NCBI RefSeq assembly: GCF_003049685.1
Contig: NZ_PYSY02000006.1
Coordinates: 35,353 to 99,352, forward strand
DNA: 64,000 nucleotides
Reading direction: 5' to 3'
Source: Brucella pituitosa
Lineage (GTDB): Bacteria; Pseudomonadota; Alphaproteobacteria; Rhizobiales; Rhizobiaceae
The notes beneath the pieces are model-generated. The model had not been told where the DNA came from, did not search any database, and saw nothing but the letters and a program-made list of their open reading frames with translations. Positions 17,033-28,541 of this stretch are shown here, piece after piece; position 1 is the stretch's first letter, and every line of letters starts with the position of its first letter. A program made the translations under genes and the position numbers.

Positions 17033-18145
17033 TTACCTGGCTTGGATCGGTACGTGCCGCGCAATGTCCCAGATGAAGCCTGCAAGTTCACGTGCAACAG
17101 CTGTCAGAACACGAGGTTGCGGTTTTCCGGTTTTTGAAAGGTCCCGGTATCTCTTGCATAAACGCGTCTGTGCCTTCCATCCGATATCTTTAATCTCCTG
17201 AGGTTGATGCTGGCAGCGCTTCAGGTATGGCTGTCCTTCTCGAGCCGGGTGGCGATATGACCAGCTTGCTTCAACCATCATGGTTCGAGCCAGCGCATTT
17301 CCCGTCTTCGTAATACGGCCGCGTCTGACTGTACTGCCGCTGGAATGTTCACTGGGTACCAGTCCCAGCCAGGCCATGAGCTGGCGGGGATTTTCGAAGC
17401 GACTGATATCGTCTATCTCCGCGGCCAGGGTCGCAGCGATAGTTGTGTTGACGCCGCGCAATGATCGCAGAGCATCGACCAGATCACCAAAGCGCCAGTC
17501 CTTTACCGCATCTTCAATGGCTTTATCCAATGTGGAAATACGCTCTTCAATCTGCCGAATAGTTCGCTTCAATTCCTCAAAAGCCAGTTGCTGGTGCGGA
17601 AAGCGGAATTTGCGCAAATCATTGATCCAGCGCCAATGCATTTTTGTCCAGTAGGTCGGTCGAGTGTAGCGAAGGCCATGTCGCAACAGGAAGCTTTGCA
17701 GTTGCTGTTTCGCAATCTTCAGCGCGTCCAGAGACTGTTTGCGGGTCCGGATCAGGTCTCGCATAGCTTCCTGTCCTTCATCCGGCGTCCAGACTGGGGT
17801 CAACTCGCCTGCTCGCCACAGTCGCGCCAGCATTTCGGCGTCTCGCCGATCAGTCTTGATCCGATCACCAGTACGTCGTGGTATCATGGCCGGAGAGACG
17901 ACAGCACAATCAAAACCAAGCTTCGTCAGCAATCGATGTAAACCATATCCGCATGGACCGGCTTCATAGCAGAAGGTGGGATGCGTATTTGTTGCGACAA
18001 GGCGCTTGGTAAGACGCCGAACACTATCAGCGGTATTGTCGATCACACCGTGAAAACGGATCTCCCCATTCCGCCCGTCATTTGCAATGGCAACAGCAAT
18101 CGTATCAGCATGGACGTCGAGGCCTACATAAACTATTTTCTCCAT
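17033..18145 (-). CDS. IS110-family DEDD transposase
   Basis: About 370 residues from ATG 18145; an upstream in-frame start at 18166 would add seven. The N-terminal RuvC-like DEDD domain starts with VYVGLDVHADTIAVA and continues through CYEAGPCGYGL and KTDRRDAEMLARL. The C-terminal Tnp_20 domain contains LRSLRGVNTTIAATLAAEI and the Ser-containing block LGLVPSEHSSGSTVRRG, which carries the catalytic serine of the family. It is intact. These enzymes insert DNA guided by a bridge RNA made by the element itself. Confidence 0.92.
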   Translation of the reverse strand: MEKIVYVGLDVHADTIAVAIANDGRNGEIRFHGVIDNTADSVRRLTKRLVATNTHPTFCYEAGPCGYGLHRLLTKLGFDCAVVSPAMIPRRTGDRIKTDRRDAEMLARLWRAGELTPVWTPDEGQEAMRDLIRTRKQSLDALKIAKQQLQSFLLRHGLRYTRPTYWTKMHWRWINDLRKFRFPHQQLAFEELKRTIRQIEERISTLDKAIEDAVKDWRFGDLVDALRSLRGVNTTIAATLAAEIDDISRFENPRQLMAWLGLVPSEHSSGSTVRRGRITKTGNALARTMMVEASWSYRHPAREGQPYLKRCQHQPQEIKDIGWKAQTRLCKRYRDLSKTGKPQPRVLTAVARELAGFIWDIARHVPIQAR

Positions 18146-18262
18146 GGTCGTTCCTTTCAAAACCAATATTGGCTCAACAAGGAAAACTTAGCGGCTTTGC
18201 CGCGAAAAATCGCTCATCTGGTCTTAGGTCGAACGAATAAGGAACGCGCTATTCTGCTGACT

Positions 18263-18479
18263 TCAAACGTTGCCGCCACATACGATCACCCAAAGCCTGC
18301 CATACTGCCTCGGAAGTTCACTTTCAGAAATTGCAGCCAAAGCCAACGCTCCCCTTGGCTCCGCCTTTATGCCAGTTTCATGGGCCATATGTGCTTGCGC
18401 TTCAATTACTCCCGCGTCTGATGCTGCAAGTGTACGGATCCCGATTTTCTGAAGAACGCTAAAAGCAAGAGATCCTATT
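18263..18479 (-). pseudogene. C-terminal fragment of a threonine/serine dehydratase-like PLP enzyme
   Basis: Reading the minus strand from the IS6 left end gives LAFSVLQKIGIRTLAASD, then a helix, then GIKAEPRGALALAA and WVIVCGGNV followed by TGA at 18265-18263. The pattern 'EPSGAAALAALL ... VVVxCGGNxD' is the C-terminal end of fold-type II PLP dehydratases (threonine/serine ammonia-lyases). The rest of the gene is missing; it is cut exactly where the IS6 terminal repeat begins. Family assignment is by eye on about 70 residues. Confidence 0.6.
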
Positions 18480-19292
18480 GGTTGTGTTGCAAACTTTTCA
18501 TCAACGGATGGACTGATAGTATCTCGGCTTTTAGTCAGCCGAGTATTTTAGATGTTCAAAGGTCGCCATTTCGATAAGTCAGTCATACTTCTGTGTGTCC
18601 GGTGGTACCTGGCTTACAATCTGAGCCTGCGCAATCTCAAGGAGATGATGGCGGAACGTCGTATCGATCTGTACCATTCAGCCGTCCATCGCTGGGTCAT
18701 TTGCTTCAGCCCAAAATTGCTTGCGCGTTTCAATCGGAAGAAGCGTCAGGTCACACGCAAATGGAACCTCGACGAGTCTTAGATCGAGGTCAAAGGCGAG
18801 TGGCTGTACTTATATCGTGCGATTGATAGCAATGGCGATCCGGTTGATTTCTATTTCAGCAAGAAACGTGATTTCAGCGCTGCCAAACGCTTTATACGCA
18901 AGGCATTGGCCCGCCACGGAAGACCAGTGTGCATTACCATTGATGGAAGCGAGACCAACAGGAATGCTATTCTACAATGTGATGTGGAAAACCGGCTCAG
19001 ACAGGATGGCAAAACGATTGTCATTCGCTCCAGCAAATATATGAATAACATGATTGAGCAGGATCATCGCCGCATCAAACGACGCACACGCTCCATTCTT
19101 GGGTTCAAGGCAGAAATCGCAGCGAGGATCACGCTCTCTGGTATCGAACTCATTCACATGATGCGTAAGCAGCAACGCGTCTTTGAATATCAAAAAGCAC
19201 TCTCTATCAAACAACAGTTCGAAACACTCGCTGCATAAGTATGTCCAGAGTGTAGCCGTGCTCCGTTCAAATCAAATTTCTGCAACACAACC
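18480..19292 (+). mobile_element. IS6-family element (copy 1), 813 bp
   Basis: Terminal inverted repeats GGTTGTGTTGC (18480-18490) and GCAACACAACC (19282-19292), typical IS6/IS26-like ends. The flanking octamers (ATCCTATT and CTCTGAAA) do not match. The element therefore sits at a deletion or recombination junction between two unrelated gene fragments and is not a simple insertion. Confidence 0.88.
18552..19238 (+). pseudogene. IS6-family transposase with an in-frame stop
   Basis: One frame from ATG 18552 to 19238 is interrupted only by TAG at 18780-18782, where the family has WNLDETY(I/V)KVKG and this copy reads WNLDES-stop-IEVKG. A single base change (TAC to TAG) explains it. The DDE blocks are otherwise present: NLDE, ITIDGSETN and NMIEQDHRRIK. 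The middle Asp has the diverged context seen in IS6 relatives with an 'ITIDGS' motif. Confidence 0.85.
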
Positions 19293-19920
19293 CTCTGAAA
19301 AGACAACATGGCGCGCGGGGGTGGTTTACGAAGCTGAGAATGGACTGGCTCGCTATGTCAGTTATGCGCAATCCTTCTTCCCGATCTCGGTATCTGAATA
19401 TGTCGAAGACATGAATTTCTCGCCTATGACGGGAGGACAGATTGAGGCTGGCATTCGTTATCAGCCGCCCGGCACGAATATGTTGTTCAGCGCAGCCGTC
19501 TATCAGCTTGATCAGAACAATATCGTCACCCGTACACTTGCTGATGAGCTCACACAGATCGGTCAGCGGCGAGCGCGTGGATTTGAGCTTGAGGCCAAAG
19601 CCGAGCTGACTGATTAACTGACCATGGTGGGCTCATATTCGTACACAGATGCCCGGATCACCAAGAGTGAAGAACATTTGGAACTTGGCCAGCGCAGTGA
19701 AGACACACCCTATCATCAGGCTGCTATCTGGATGACTTATGATGTGACTCAGTTGGGCGTCGACTGACTGACCGTTGGAGGTGGTGTGCTATACACCGGA
19801 TCGACTAGCGCATCAGGCATAGATAAGCCAATACCAGGCTACACGCTTGCCGATGCAATGGTTCGCTATGAGATGACCAAAAACATTACCTTGTCATTGA
19901 ATGTCACAAACCTCTTACCA
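19293..19920 (+). pseudogene. C-terminal fragment of a TonB-dependent siderophore receptor
   Basis: Starts abruptly at the IS6 right end. One frame carries beta-barrel strands typical of FhuA/FoxA-type receptors: RYVSYAQSFFPISVSEY, GGQIEAGIRYQPPGTNMLFS, AAVYQLDQNNIVTRT, GFELEAKAELTD, then SYSYTDARITKS, GGGVLYTGSTSASG and NITLSLNVTNLL. It has in-frame stops at 19615 and 19765. The final strand and terminal Phe are missing because the second IS6 remnant begins near 19923. The whole N-terminal plug and most of the barrel are gone. Confidence 0.85.
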
Positions 19921-19922
19921 AG

Positions 19923-20356
19923 GCCTCCAAGCGTTTCTTCTCAAGACTGGTCAGGCAATTCGGTCAGCTCCGTGTCGTCGTGACGGACAAGCTGGGCAGC
20001 TATGTCAAGCAGATAAAGTCTATCGCGCCGAATGCCGATCATCGTGCTCATAAGGGCTTGAACAACAGAATTGAAAGTTCGCATCGCCTGAGCCGAAAAC
20101 GGGGGGAAATCATGGGGCAGTCTAAATCGCCGCGTCAGGTTCAACGGCTTTTGTCGGACCACGACCAAATCAACACAATCTTCCGTCCCCGCCGCTACAA
20201 TCTCACCGCTATCTCCTACCGCCATGCAAGGGCAGATGCTTTCTGCGTGTAGACCGAATACACCACAGTAATGACCGCTTGAAAAACACATATGCAAGCT
20301 GCTCAAGGCCTTGCCCAAACAACTTGGCAATACCATCAAGACTTAACGTGACACCA
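19923..20356 (+). mobile_element. IS6-family remnant (copy 2): C-terminal transposase end and right terminal repeat
   Basis: From 19923 a frame reads ASKRFFSRLVRQFGQLRVVV, then TDKLGSY, HKGLNNRIESSHRLSRKRG and KSPRQVQRLLSDHDQIN, ending at TAG 20252. This is the C-terminal third of an IS6-family transposase, including the final Glu block. A right end containing ACTTAACGTGACACC lies at about 20341-20356. It matches the ends of the IS6 copy at 53961-54778, so those two are the same type and differ from copy 1. The left part is deleted. Confidence 0.8.
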
Positions 20357-20457
20357 CCACCTCGCTTCTTAAAGCCACTCGATTCAGTCAGTCAGAGAAA
20401 CGCCCTAAAGCGCCGATTGATTATCCATCCCATCGACCGTAGGGCAGCAAGAACAGA

Positions 20458-23400
20458 TTAGAACTTAACAGCAAACCTTACGCTCCCTTCTTGTCCTAGA
20501 AAATTCTTGCCGATCTGGGCATTGTACTCTCCACGAAGTTCGTAACGATCATCAACGTAAAGCTGAAGACCGACACCGACATCAACCAATAAATCCGGCG
20601 CCGCAGATGTCGAGACGAACTCAAAGCCGTCGCCGTTTTCATTGCCAAACACGAAATTCTGGTCTACCTGGTCGTCGAGGAGATAAGTAACGCCGACGCT
20701 CCCATAGGGTCGCAGCCAGCCCTTTGCGATGTCGATCCTAGTGCCGAACTCGACCGCGGGCGAGAGAGCGAACGTCCAGTCATTTAACGCGTCCGCCGCC
20801 AAGCGACCTCCATCGCCATTCAGCTCATAGCCCGGCACATAGGTGTGGATGACATCGATGTCGAGGTAAGGCCGCAAGTATGATTGCTCGAACGCCAATT
20901 CGTAGGCGATACGTCCGCGCAAGGCGGCGGTCCACACGTCGCTGTCGACTTCTGCAAACCAGAGATCGTTGCCCATGCTGAAAATGCGGTCGGTGGTCAC
21001 GCGACCATAGCCGAGATGAGCGGCACCGGCAAAGTACCAGGCACCCATCTGATGCTTCAGGGAGATCGCGATGTCACCGTTATCGGACTCCGTCTCGGTG
21101 TATCCGTCTTCGGAATGCCCGATGCTTGAGGTATAGGCGCCGCTGGCACCTATGAACCAGTTCGGCTTAAACTCCCACTGTGCGCCCATGCGGTAACTGA
21201 AGCTGTCTTGTGAATAGCCGAAGCTGCTTGCCGATTCCGACTGGTTCCAATGCGCGCTGGAGATTCTGGCCCAGGCGCATTCGGTCTCGTTGATCATAAC
21301 GCTGTTGTCGGTGAACGCTGGGCAGCTTAGGGCACCCTTCAGCGAAGCGCGGCTACCCATCGTGCTTTGCACGATAGCTGCCTGCTGCTGACCTTCGGGC
21401 GAGCCAGAGGCGAGTGCCGCTTCATATTCCTGCGGCGACGATACCGAAGCCATGCCACCGAACACACGCGACGCATAAGTGGAGCCCGTGCCAGCGTTCC
21501 AGACGTCCTGCAGCGAATTCACGAAGCGCTGTTCCGACGTGGTCAGCGCAATCCCAGAGGCTGCGGCTGCGAAATTAGCCGAAGGCGAGACGGTAATGCT
21601 GCTGGTAGATGAATGCGTCTGCCAGGAGATTGGCGAGGCCGCGCTATAGCTGAACTGTGCGGGTTTGTGCTGTACCAGTTCTCCGGAGATTAGCGTGTAA
21701 GGGGTCGGCAGAACACCGATGAAATTCGGCTGGAAGGACAAACCGTCAATCGTGGCACCACCGTTCGCCTGTATCCAGTCGTTTTTCTGATTGCCTGCTG
21801 AAGAACTGTCGATGTCTACGCGCGCCACACCGGCCAGCCAAGCATCACCACCATTGATATTCAAAACACCAAGCTTGCTTGCGCCGCCGATATCAATCAC
21901 CCCAAAATTCTGGAACTCCCCTCCGCGACCGAGGTTCACGATGCCGTTGCCCGGTTGGCTGACGTAGAGCGCAGAGCTCTCGTTTTTGAATGTGTTCTTC
22001 TCCAGAGTTCCGCCACTGGCAAGGTCAACATTACCCATCAAAACGCCGGCATTCGTCAGGCTATCACTGGCACTGGAGGTCTGGATAGCATTGCCAGAGC
22101 TTGCGCTCACCATCGCACCGGCACGCAGGTTGATGGTGGTCGTGCCACCGCCCTCGACCCGGATCGCCGTACCACTACCAGAGCCGCCTGTCAGGATGCC
22201 GGTATGGTCGATGATATTCGCACCGGACTGGCGCTGGAAATCCTCGAAGCTTCCGCTGGCGGTTTGGCGACCGTTCTGGATGAAGATGCCGTGCGAACCC
22301 TGGCCAGTCGTGACAATGTCGCCATGCGTGATAATCGAGACCGAGCCGCCGTGACCGGTCATCGCCTCGCGGCGCTTCCCCTCGTCCTTTCGCGCTGGGA
22401 TGGCCGCGGTTTGAAAGGCTGCACCACCACCGCCGCCAATCGTCTGCGCATAGATGCCATGGGCTGCTTCACCGGTTGTCGTGATCGATACGCGCGAATT
22501 GGCGTCCTCCATACCGACGATGATCGCGCCACCATTACCACTGCTGCCGAGAACCTGGGTCGATGTACGCGTTATCCAATAGCCGGGTACCGAGACAACT
22601 CCAGCCTGTGTTGCGATGACGGTTGGAGGCATCCAAACCTGCTCTTCCTTTTCGACTGGTAATGGGTCGGCGAAGTTCAGGTTCACATTGCCCGCGCCTG
22701 TATATCCGCCTCCGCCCCCGATCGATTGCAGCATGACCGCCGTCGCACCCGCGCCAGAGGTAGCAACAGAGGCGTTCTTGCCGAAGGTAATCTTCACCTC
22801 GTCGCCATTGCCGCCAACGCCGCCCGTGCCGCCCAGGCGCGCCTTGATTGCCAGAAGACCATCATTGCCGGCATCGGCACCGAACCCGCCGCCGCCGCCC
22901 ACACTTTGCGCGAAGATGCCCAAGGAACCGATGCCTTCGGTAATGATGGTGCCAGAATGATTGACTGCAACCTTGCCGCCGCTGCCGCCTTCACCACCGC
23001 TGCCACCAAAGGAGGCGCCGATAGAAGGCGTTGGAAGAATGGTCGACGATACGTCACCAGTCCCGCCGCTCTTGGCACCGCTGTCGTTATACGCCAGCAG
23101 GTCCGCCAGCTTCTGGGCGTCGCTCTTCTGCTTTTCAGTGGTAGTCTTGGAGGTCAAAACACTTGTGGCGGCTGCTTTCAGCAGCTCCTCGGCCTGCTTG
23201 ATCGCCTCTTTCATATCGGCGGAATCAGACACGACCGCCGGATCATCAGGATCGACCCGGCTCACGAACGCCGTGCCACCGCCGCCGCCGACGCTTTGTG
23301 CGATCAACGCATGCGCTTCCTTGCCCGAAGTGGAGATCGTACCGGAATTATCGACCCTTACCGTGCCACCATTAGAGCTTTTGCCACCGCTGCCGCCTAC

Positions 23401-26400
23401 CTTGAGCTCACCACTTAACGAAATAGAATTGGCACTGGCGGCCACGCCTCCATAGCCGCCGCCGCCGCCGACGCTTTGTGCGAACTGGCCAAATGAGCCA
23501 GCGCCATCGGTTTCGATCCAGTTGGTGTTTGCAACCGTCACGTCACCGCCCTTGCCGCCGTCGCCGCCGCGTCCGCCGACGGAAATATTGGCGTTCAACT
23601 TATTGGTGCCGGTCGCAAGGCTCGCACCGGCTCGCCCGCCGCCGCCGCCGATAGATTGGGCGAGAACGCCAATGCTGTTTGCTTCCTCGGTGAAGATCAG
23701 GCCTGAATTCGTTACCTTGACGGTGTCACCCGCGCCACCAGCGCCGCCCTTGCCGCCCAATGCGACCGTGAGATCGAGCTCCGTCAGCTTCTCAGCCTCG
23801 CCATACACGTTCTCATAGGCCTTTTTGATCTGGTCCTTGTAAGCCTCAACCAAAACCGTTTCAGTGACCAACGTCACTGCGTTAAACACATCGCCAAAAC
23901 CTGGAAGGATAAAGTTTCCATTTTCGTCGCGGTTCCAAAGCTTCTTGCCATTGACGTAGGCGGACTTGGCGATCTTGAAGAACGACTTTATCTGTTTAAT
24001 CCGGTCCGGCTTTTTAGCGTCACCCGGCTTGCCGTTGAGATTAGCGATGACCTCAAGTGCGTTCTTCTTGTCTTCTTCGCTTACCTTATCCCCATCCGAT
24101 TGCGCAACATCTGCTTTTTTATCGCCTGGATTGGGTTTTGACGTAGCTATAGTCGCCACATACTTGCGAACATCGTTGACCTTCACGAGTTCATCGACAA
24201 GCTGAAGAATGAAAGTACCGGTGTTCTCTTTCAACTTTGGCGCCGCCTTCACGGTACCGGCAAAGCCGCCGCCTTCACCACCGCCACCGCCAACGCTCTG
24301 CGCAAAAATACCGACAGAGCCAGCGCCCGTGGTCCTGATGACGGCGCCGGACTGGTTTGTCACAGTTACGGCACCGCCTTTGCCACCGCTCCGGTTCTTT
24401 GTCGGGTTCGCCGGGTCAATGAACCCGGCATCGCCGCCCGCCTCGAGTGTAATGTTGAACTTGCCTTTCCCGGTTGCCATGTAGCCACCGGCGTCGCCAC
24501 CACCACCGCCTACACTTTGGGCGTGAATACCTTTGGCATTGTGACCATGCGTCAGGATGCTGCCGATATTGTCGACGTCGACCCGGCCGCCATTGCCGCC
24601 TTCGCCGCCAGCACCGCCAATGGCAAAGTTCATCGTCATGGCGCCAGCTGTCGGCAACGCAGATACGAGGTTGTCGAGATGATCATTCCACGAGATACCA
24701 GCATAAGCCTTCGCATCACCCGAGCCGCCGTGACCGCCGCCGCCACCTATGCTCATGGCGGAAATGCCCCGCGAAAAAGCGCCGGAGGTTTCGATCGCGG
24801 CATGGTTCTCGACCCGGACGCCTTTGGCGGGGTCGGTATAGCCATTGCCGCCACCACCGCCCTTACCGCCGACCGCGACGACAAAGCTCACGTTCTGAAA
24901 AAAGCCGATGACATCAGCTGCAGATTTAGCAACACCACCACTGCCGCCGCCACCGCCAACACTGATAGCGTCGATGCCGTCGGAACTTGAACCAGTTGTG
25001 ACGATATCGCCAAAGTTTCTCACTGTCACACTACCGCCGGCACCACCCGCGCCACCTGCACCGCCGACTGCGAAAGAAAGGCTAACCGCTGGCCATTCGG
25101 GTGGCGAAACGGCAAGTGCATAGCTGGTCGCATTACCTGCAATGCCGCCACCACCGCCCGCACTTTTTGCAATGATACCAGCCGATTGGATGCCAGAGGT
25201 GATGATGGAGGATTCGTTGTTCACCTCCACATTGCCGCCTTTACCGCCGCCGCCGCCTTTACCGCCTACGGCAACCGTGAGCGCTGCGCCGAGACCTGCG
25301 GATTTGGCCGTCGCACTGCCGCCTATGCCGCCGCCGCCGCCCACACTCATCGCTATAAGTCCGGTCGAGCCCGCGCCAATCGTCGTGATAGAAGGCGCTA
25401 CGGTCGGCCCGCTTGCCGGCACTGCCTGCCGCAGCGCGTCGCCAAGCGCCGCTTCCTTACCCCATGAGGGGCGATAGGCATTGCTAAAACCGTCAACAAG
25501 CACGTTGCCGCCCGCGCCGCCGCCGCCGCCATCGCCGCCAAGCGCAAAGCCGACAAAGGGCGAAGAAGTGCTGGACGTTCCACCCATGCCGCCGCCGCCG
25601 CCGATGCTTTGCGCCACAAGCCCATAGGCGTTAAGTCCATCCGTCTGGATGGTGCCGAGCTGGGTCACATGGATATTGCCGCCTGCGCCGCCGCTGCCGC
25701 CTTCGCCACCGCGTCCAAAGAACCAGGCATCCGCGCCACCGCCAGCGCCGCCGCCGCCTGAGCCCGCCTTACCGGGCTCAATGGCGCCTGCCTGGAAGGC
25801 GGCAATAGCGTTGCCTCCGCCGACGCTCTGCGCCGCGATACCTGTCGCACCTTCTCCCTTGGTGGTGATCTTGCCGAAATTGCCAATGTTTACGTCGCCG
25901 CCAACACCAGCCGCTCCGCCTGGATTGCCATGAAATAATCCGTCACCGCCGCGCCCGCCGGTGCCACCAATCGACTGTGCCATCAGGCCGGTGCTGTATT
26001 GGCCATTGGTGGAAATCAAGCCTTGGTTAATGGCGAGCAGCCACCCGCCGACGCCACCACTGCCGCCATTGCCACCCTCATCGCGGCGCTGGCTACCACC
26101 GTTGCCGCCGGCGCTCTGTACGATCACGCCGAGAGACCGGTCGCCCTCCGTGCGAATGTTGCCGCTATTGTTGAACCATACATTACCGCCAGCACCGCCG
26201 TTGGTGGCGTTGTACTCGCCGTAATGAAGAGTAGCGCTGCTGCCCTCGCCGCCGAGTGACTCGGCAATCATACCCGGCGCGTTTGCACCTTTAATGATGA
26301 TGGAACCGGATGGCTCGACGTTGACATTTACGGTGCCGCCGTTGCCACCGCTCAAGACGCTCGGAGATCCTCCATGGCGAGCGCCCCGAAAAGGGGCATT

Positions 26401-27106
26401 GCCGCCGATCGAGCGGGCCCAGATGCCGGAATACTGCCGGCCTTCGGTTTCGATGGAGGACTGCAGCCACACATCGACCTGACCGCCGTCACCGCCGCGA
26501 CCTACCTGACTTTCCGCGTCGCCACCCCGTCCGCCTTGCGAATAGACCAGCATCATAGCGCCACCGCCGGTCCACCACGGGCCCATCGCGCTCGATCTTG
26601 ATACGGGGAAACCACTTGCTGCCTCGTGGCAGTTCGAAAAGCGGTTCTGCGGCGCGGGTCGGCTGATCCCCCCTGCCGGACAACGCCCCACGCTGCACCA
26701 CGCTAACGCGTCCGCCATCACCGCCCCGTGCGCCCGGCTCCCACGCAAAAGCAGCAGAAGCCCCCGCGCCGCCCATCCCACCCATGGATCCGAGCTGGAC
26801 CGCGACGCCCCGCGCCTCGCGGGTCGTATAGTCGTTAAGCAGCATGATGATGCCGCCGGTCAAACCCGGTGTGGCAGGCGTGTTAGGACTGAAGGTGCGC
26901 GCGGTCGCATCATTACCCTTCGCGCCATAGAACTCGCGGAAAAACACGCTCTCAACATTAGATGGAAGCGCCGTTGACTCTGTACCGGCGCTGGCCTGCG
27001 CCGTCATAAGAGCTAGGGGAACGACCATCGCCGTCCGGCTGATCCCCGAAAGCAGAATTTTACGCGAGCAACGGAGCAAAGGCGCAGCGAGCTTGATGGA
27101 CACCAT
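20458..27106 (-). pseudogene. Glycine-rich autotransporter adhesin (type Va), one frameshift near the N-terminus
   Basis: Two overlapping frames make one gene of about 2210 residues. From ATG 27106 the first frame encodes a signal sequence (basic start, then MVVPLALMTAQASA, cleavage near residue 41) and about 130 passenger residues. From roughly 26585, at a GGGCCC run, the sequence continues in the next frame (WTGGGAMMLVYSQGGRGGD) to the stop at 20458. The passenger is built of many 'IxAQSIGGGGGxGG' repeats. Two lysine/glutamate-rich helical inserts interrupt them, at about 24240-23780 and 23250-23060. The last 270 residues are an autotransporter beta-barrel ending in RFAVKF with terminal Phe. 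If the extra base is real the protein has no signal peptide in frame; if it is an error this is an intact large surface protein. Two-component genes lie immediately upstream. Confidence 0.8.
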
Positions 27107-27608
27107 CTAATTAATCCAAACAAAGTATAAAGAAGGACTGAGATGGTAACGAATACATTCTATATTGTTCTAACGCATCTTTTCCGCCAGATATAATATA
27201 AACTGTAGCTTACTTCCATCTCACGAACGTCTAGAGAATATTGCTATTTTTTATTTTGTATAAACCAATTGAAGTCACGTCAATCATCAAATACGATAAG
27301 CCTATCATTAAGAGATAATTTTCTTTTCAGAATGTATAACGATGCTGCTGCGTGATATTTTCCATAGCTGGCAGTTGCATCTCAGCGGCGCTGTGATTAG
27401 CTTTTGCCACAAACCAGAGGCCGCTTATTGTTATTCCGCATAATATGAACTTCGGGTGCTATAGGCTGACTACCACCATTTTTATTGAGATTTCAACTCA
27501 ATCACAGCAAACGAATAAAGCGGCGGCTCACTCGTGGACTTACAACGGCCCTCAGAGGCTTATTGAATATAAAAGATTAATACACTTATTAAATTAGTAT
27601 TTTAATAT
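27107..27608. other. Intergenic region upstream of the autotransporter
   Basis: About 500 bp, AT-rich especially at 27150-27330 and 27560-27608, with no supportable ORF. It must hold the autotransporter promoter, read leftwards, and the 3' end of the response-regulator transcript. Confidence 0.5.
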
Positions 27609-28358
27609 CTACCTAATCTTTATTTCAGCAGAGAAGTGAAACCCCATCGAATGAACGACGTGTATTGGGAGCTCGTCCTCAGTGTCTCGAACCTTACTGC
27701 GCAAGCGTCGCAATACAGCATCAAGGCTTCTTGTTTCGATATCTGCGTTATTGTATCCTAGCGCAATACTAAGGTCCTTACGCGAGACAGTTCTCCCGTT
27801 ATCTTCCGCGAGTCGTAAAATTAGCTTTGCTTCACGTCCAGATAGTTTAATTATTGCGCCCAGTGGTGAAATCAACTGCTGAGCAATCCGGTCGACAATC
27901 CAACTTTTCGATGGTTGACTTGATTGCTTTGACATTTCACCCGTTTGTCGGGTTCGATGTACCAGATTTCTAATCGCGAGGATCAGTTCGTCGCAATCAA
28001 CCGGCTTTGTCAAATACAGATTTGCACCCTCTGCATAGCCTCTCAGCTTATCATCGCGCATTGCTCGAGCTGTCAGCATTATGACAGCAATACCTGTTAT
28101 TTTTGTTATATAACGAGCAATTTCAAACCCACTAACGTCAGGCAAATTGACGTCAATAATGGCTATATCGAATGTCTCAGTCCCAAATGCGCGATTAAAC
28201 TCAGCACCACTTCCCACCGCTGTTACAGAAAGGGAATTAAGACGTAGAAAATCTGCGAGGCCTAGACGCAAGTTAGGGTCATCTTCAACAACAATAGCGC
28301 GGATAGGCTGGTTGCTCCATAACATTACATCACATTCTATATCGTGAATTTGAACCAT
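27609..28358 (-). CDS. OmpR/PhoB-type response regulator
   Basis: 249 residues. The receiver domain (about 20-135) has the acidic pair at 26-27 (VVEDD), phospho-acceptor Asp69 in AIIDVNLP, Thr96 in MLTARA and Lys118 in LYLTKP. A C-terminal winged helix (about 155-249) includes KLSGREAKLILRLAEDNG and RSLDAVLRRLRSKV. ATG 28325 (MLWSNQPIRAIVVEDD) is an equally possible start. It follows the sensor kinase on the same strand after 180 bp and precedes the large autotransporter by 500 bp, so it is the kinase's likely partner. Control of the autotransporter is plausible but not shown. Confidence 0.85.
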   Translation of the reverse strand: MVQIHDIECDVMLWSNQPIRAIVVEDDPNLRLGLADFLRLNSLSVTAVGSGAEFNRAFGTETFDIAIIDVNLPDVSGFEIARYITKITGIAVIMLTARAMRDDKLRGYAEGANLYLTKPVDCDELILAIRNLVHRTRQTGEMSKQSSQPSKSWIVDRIAQQLISPLGAIIKLSGREAKLILRLAEDNGRTVSRKDLSIALGYNNADIETRSLDAVLRRLRSKVRDTEDELPIHVVHSMGFHFSAEIKIR

Positions 28359-28541
28359 TTGGTTAACATTTTTCTGTAAAGCTTAATGTACTTATGCGAT
28401 CCCAAACCAAATTCTTTCTAACGCGGTTTGATCACAAGTGATAGAACCTTAATGGCAGAAGCGAACAACAGTGTCCCCCAAAAGAAAATCTCGGCAACAT
28501 CTTGTTCCGCAGACCTGCCGGGGGTTCCGCTACAGGAAAGA

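Larger units (their letters stand above)
16755..18225 (-). mobile_element. IS110-family element, probably IS1111 group
   Basis: A DEDD transposase gene is flanked by an 11-bp perfect inverted repeat, ATGAGCGATTT at 16763-16773 and AAATCGCTCAT at 18207-18217. Short subterminal repeats of this size are typical of the IS1111 group, while classic IS110 members have none. The element ends lie a few bases outside the repeats and cannot be fixed by eye; the stated limits are approximate. Confidence 0.7.

Noticed and set aside
21955..25477. Several long plus-strand ORFs opposite the glycine-rich autotransporter (proline- or alanine-rich)
   Set aside because: They are reverse-complement readings of GGx repeats; low-complexity composition and no start signals.
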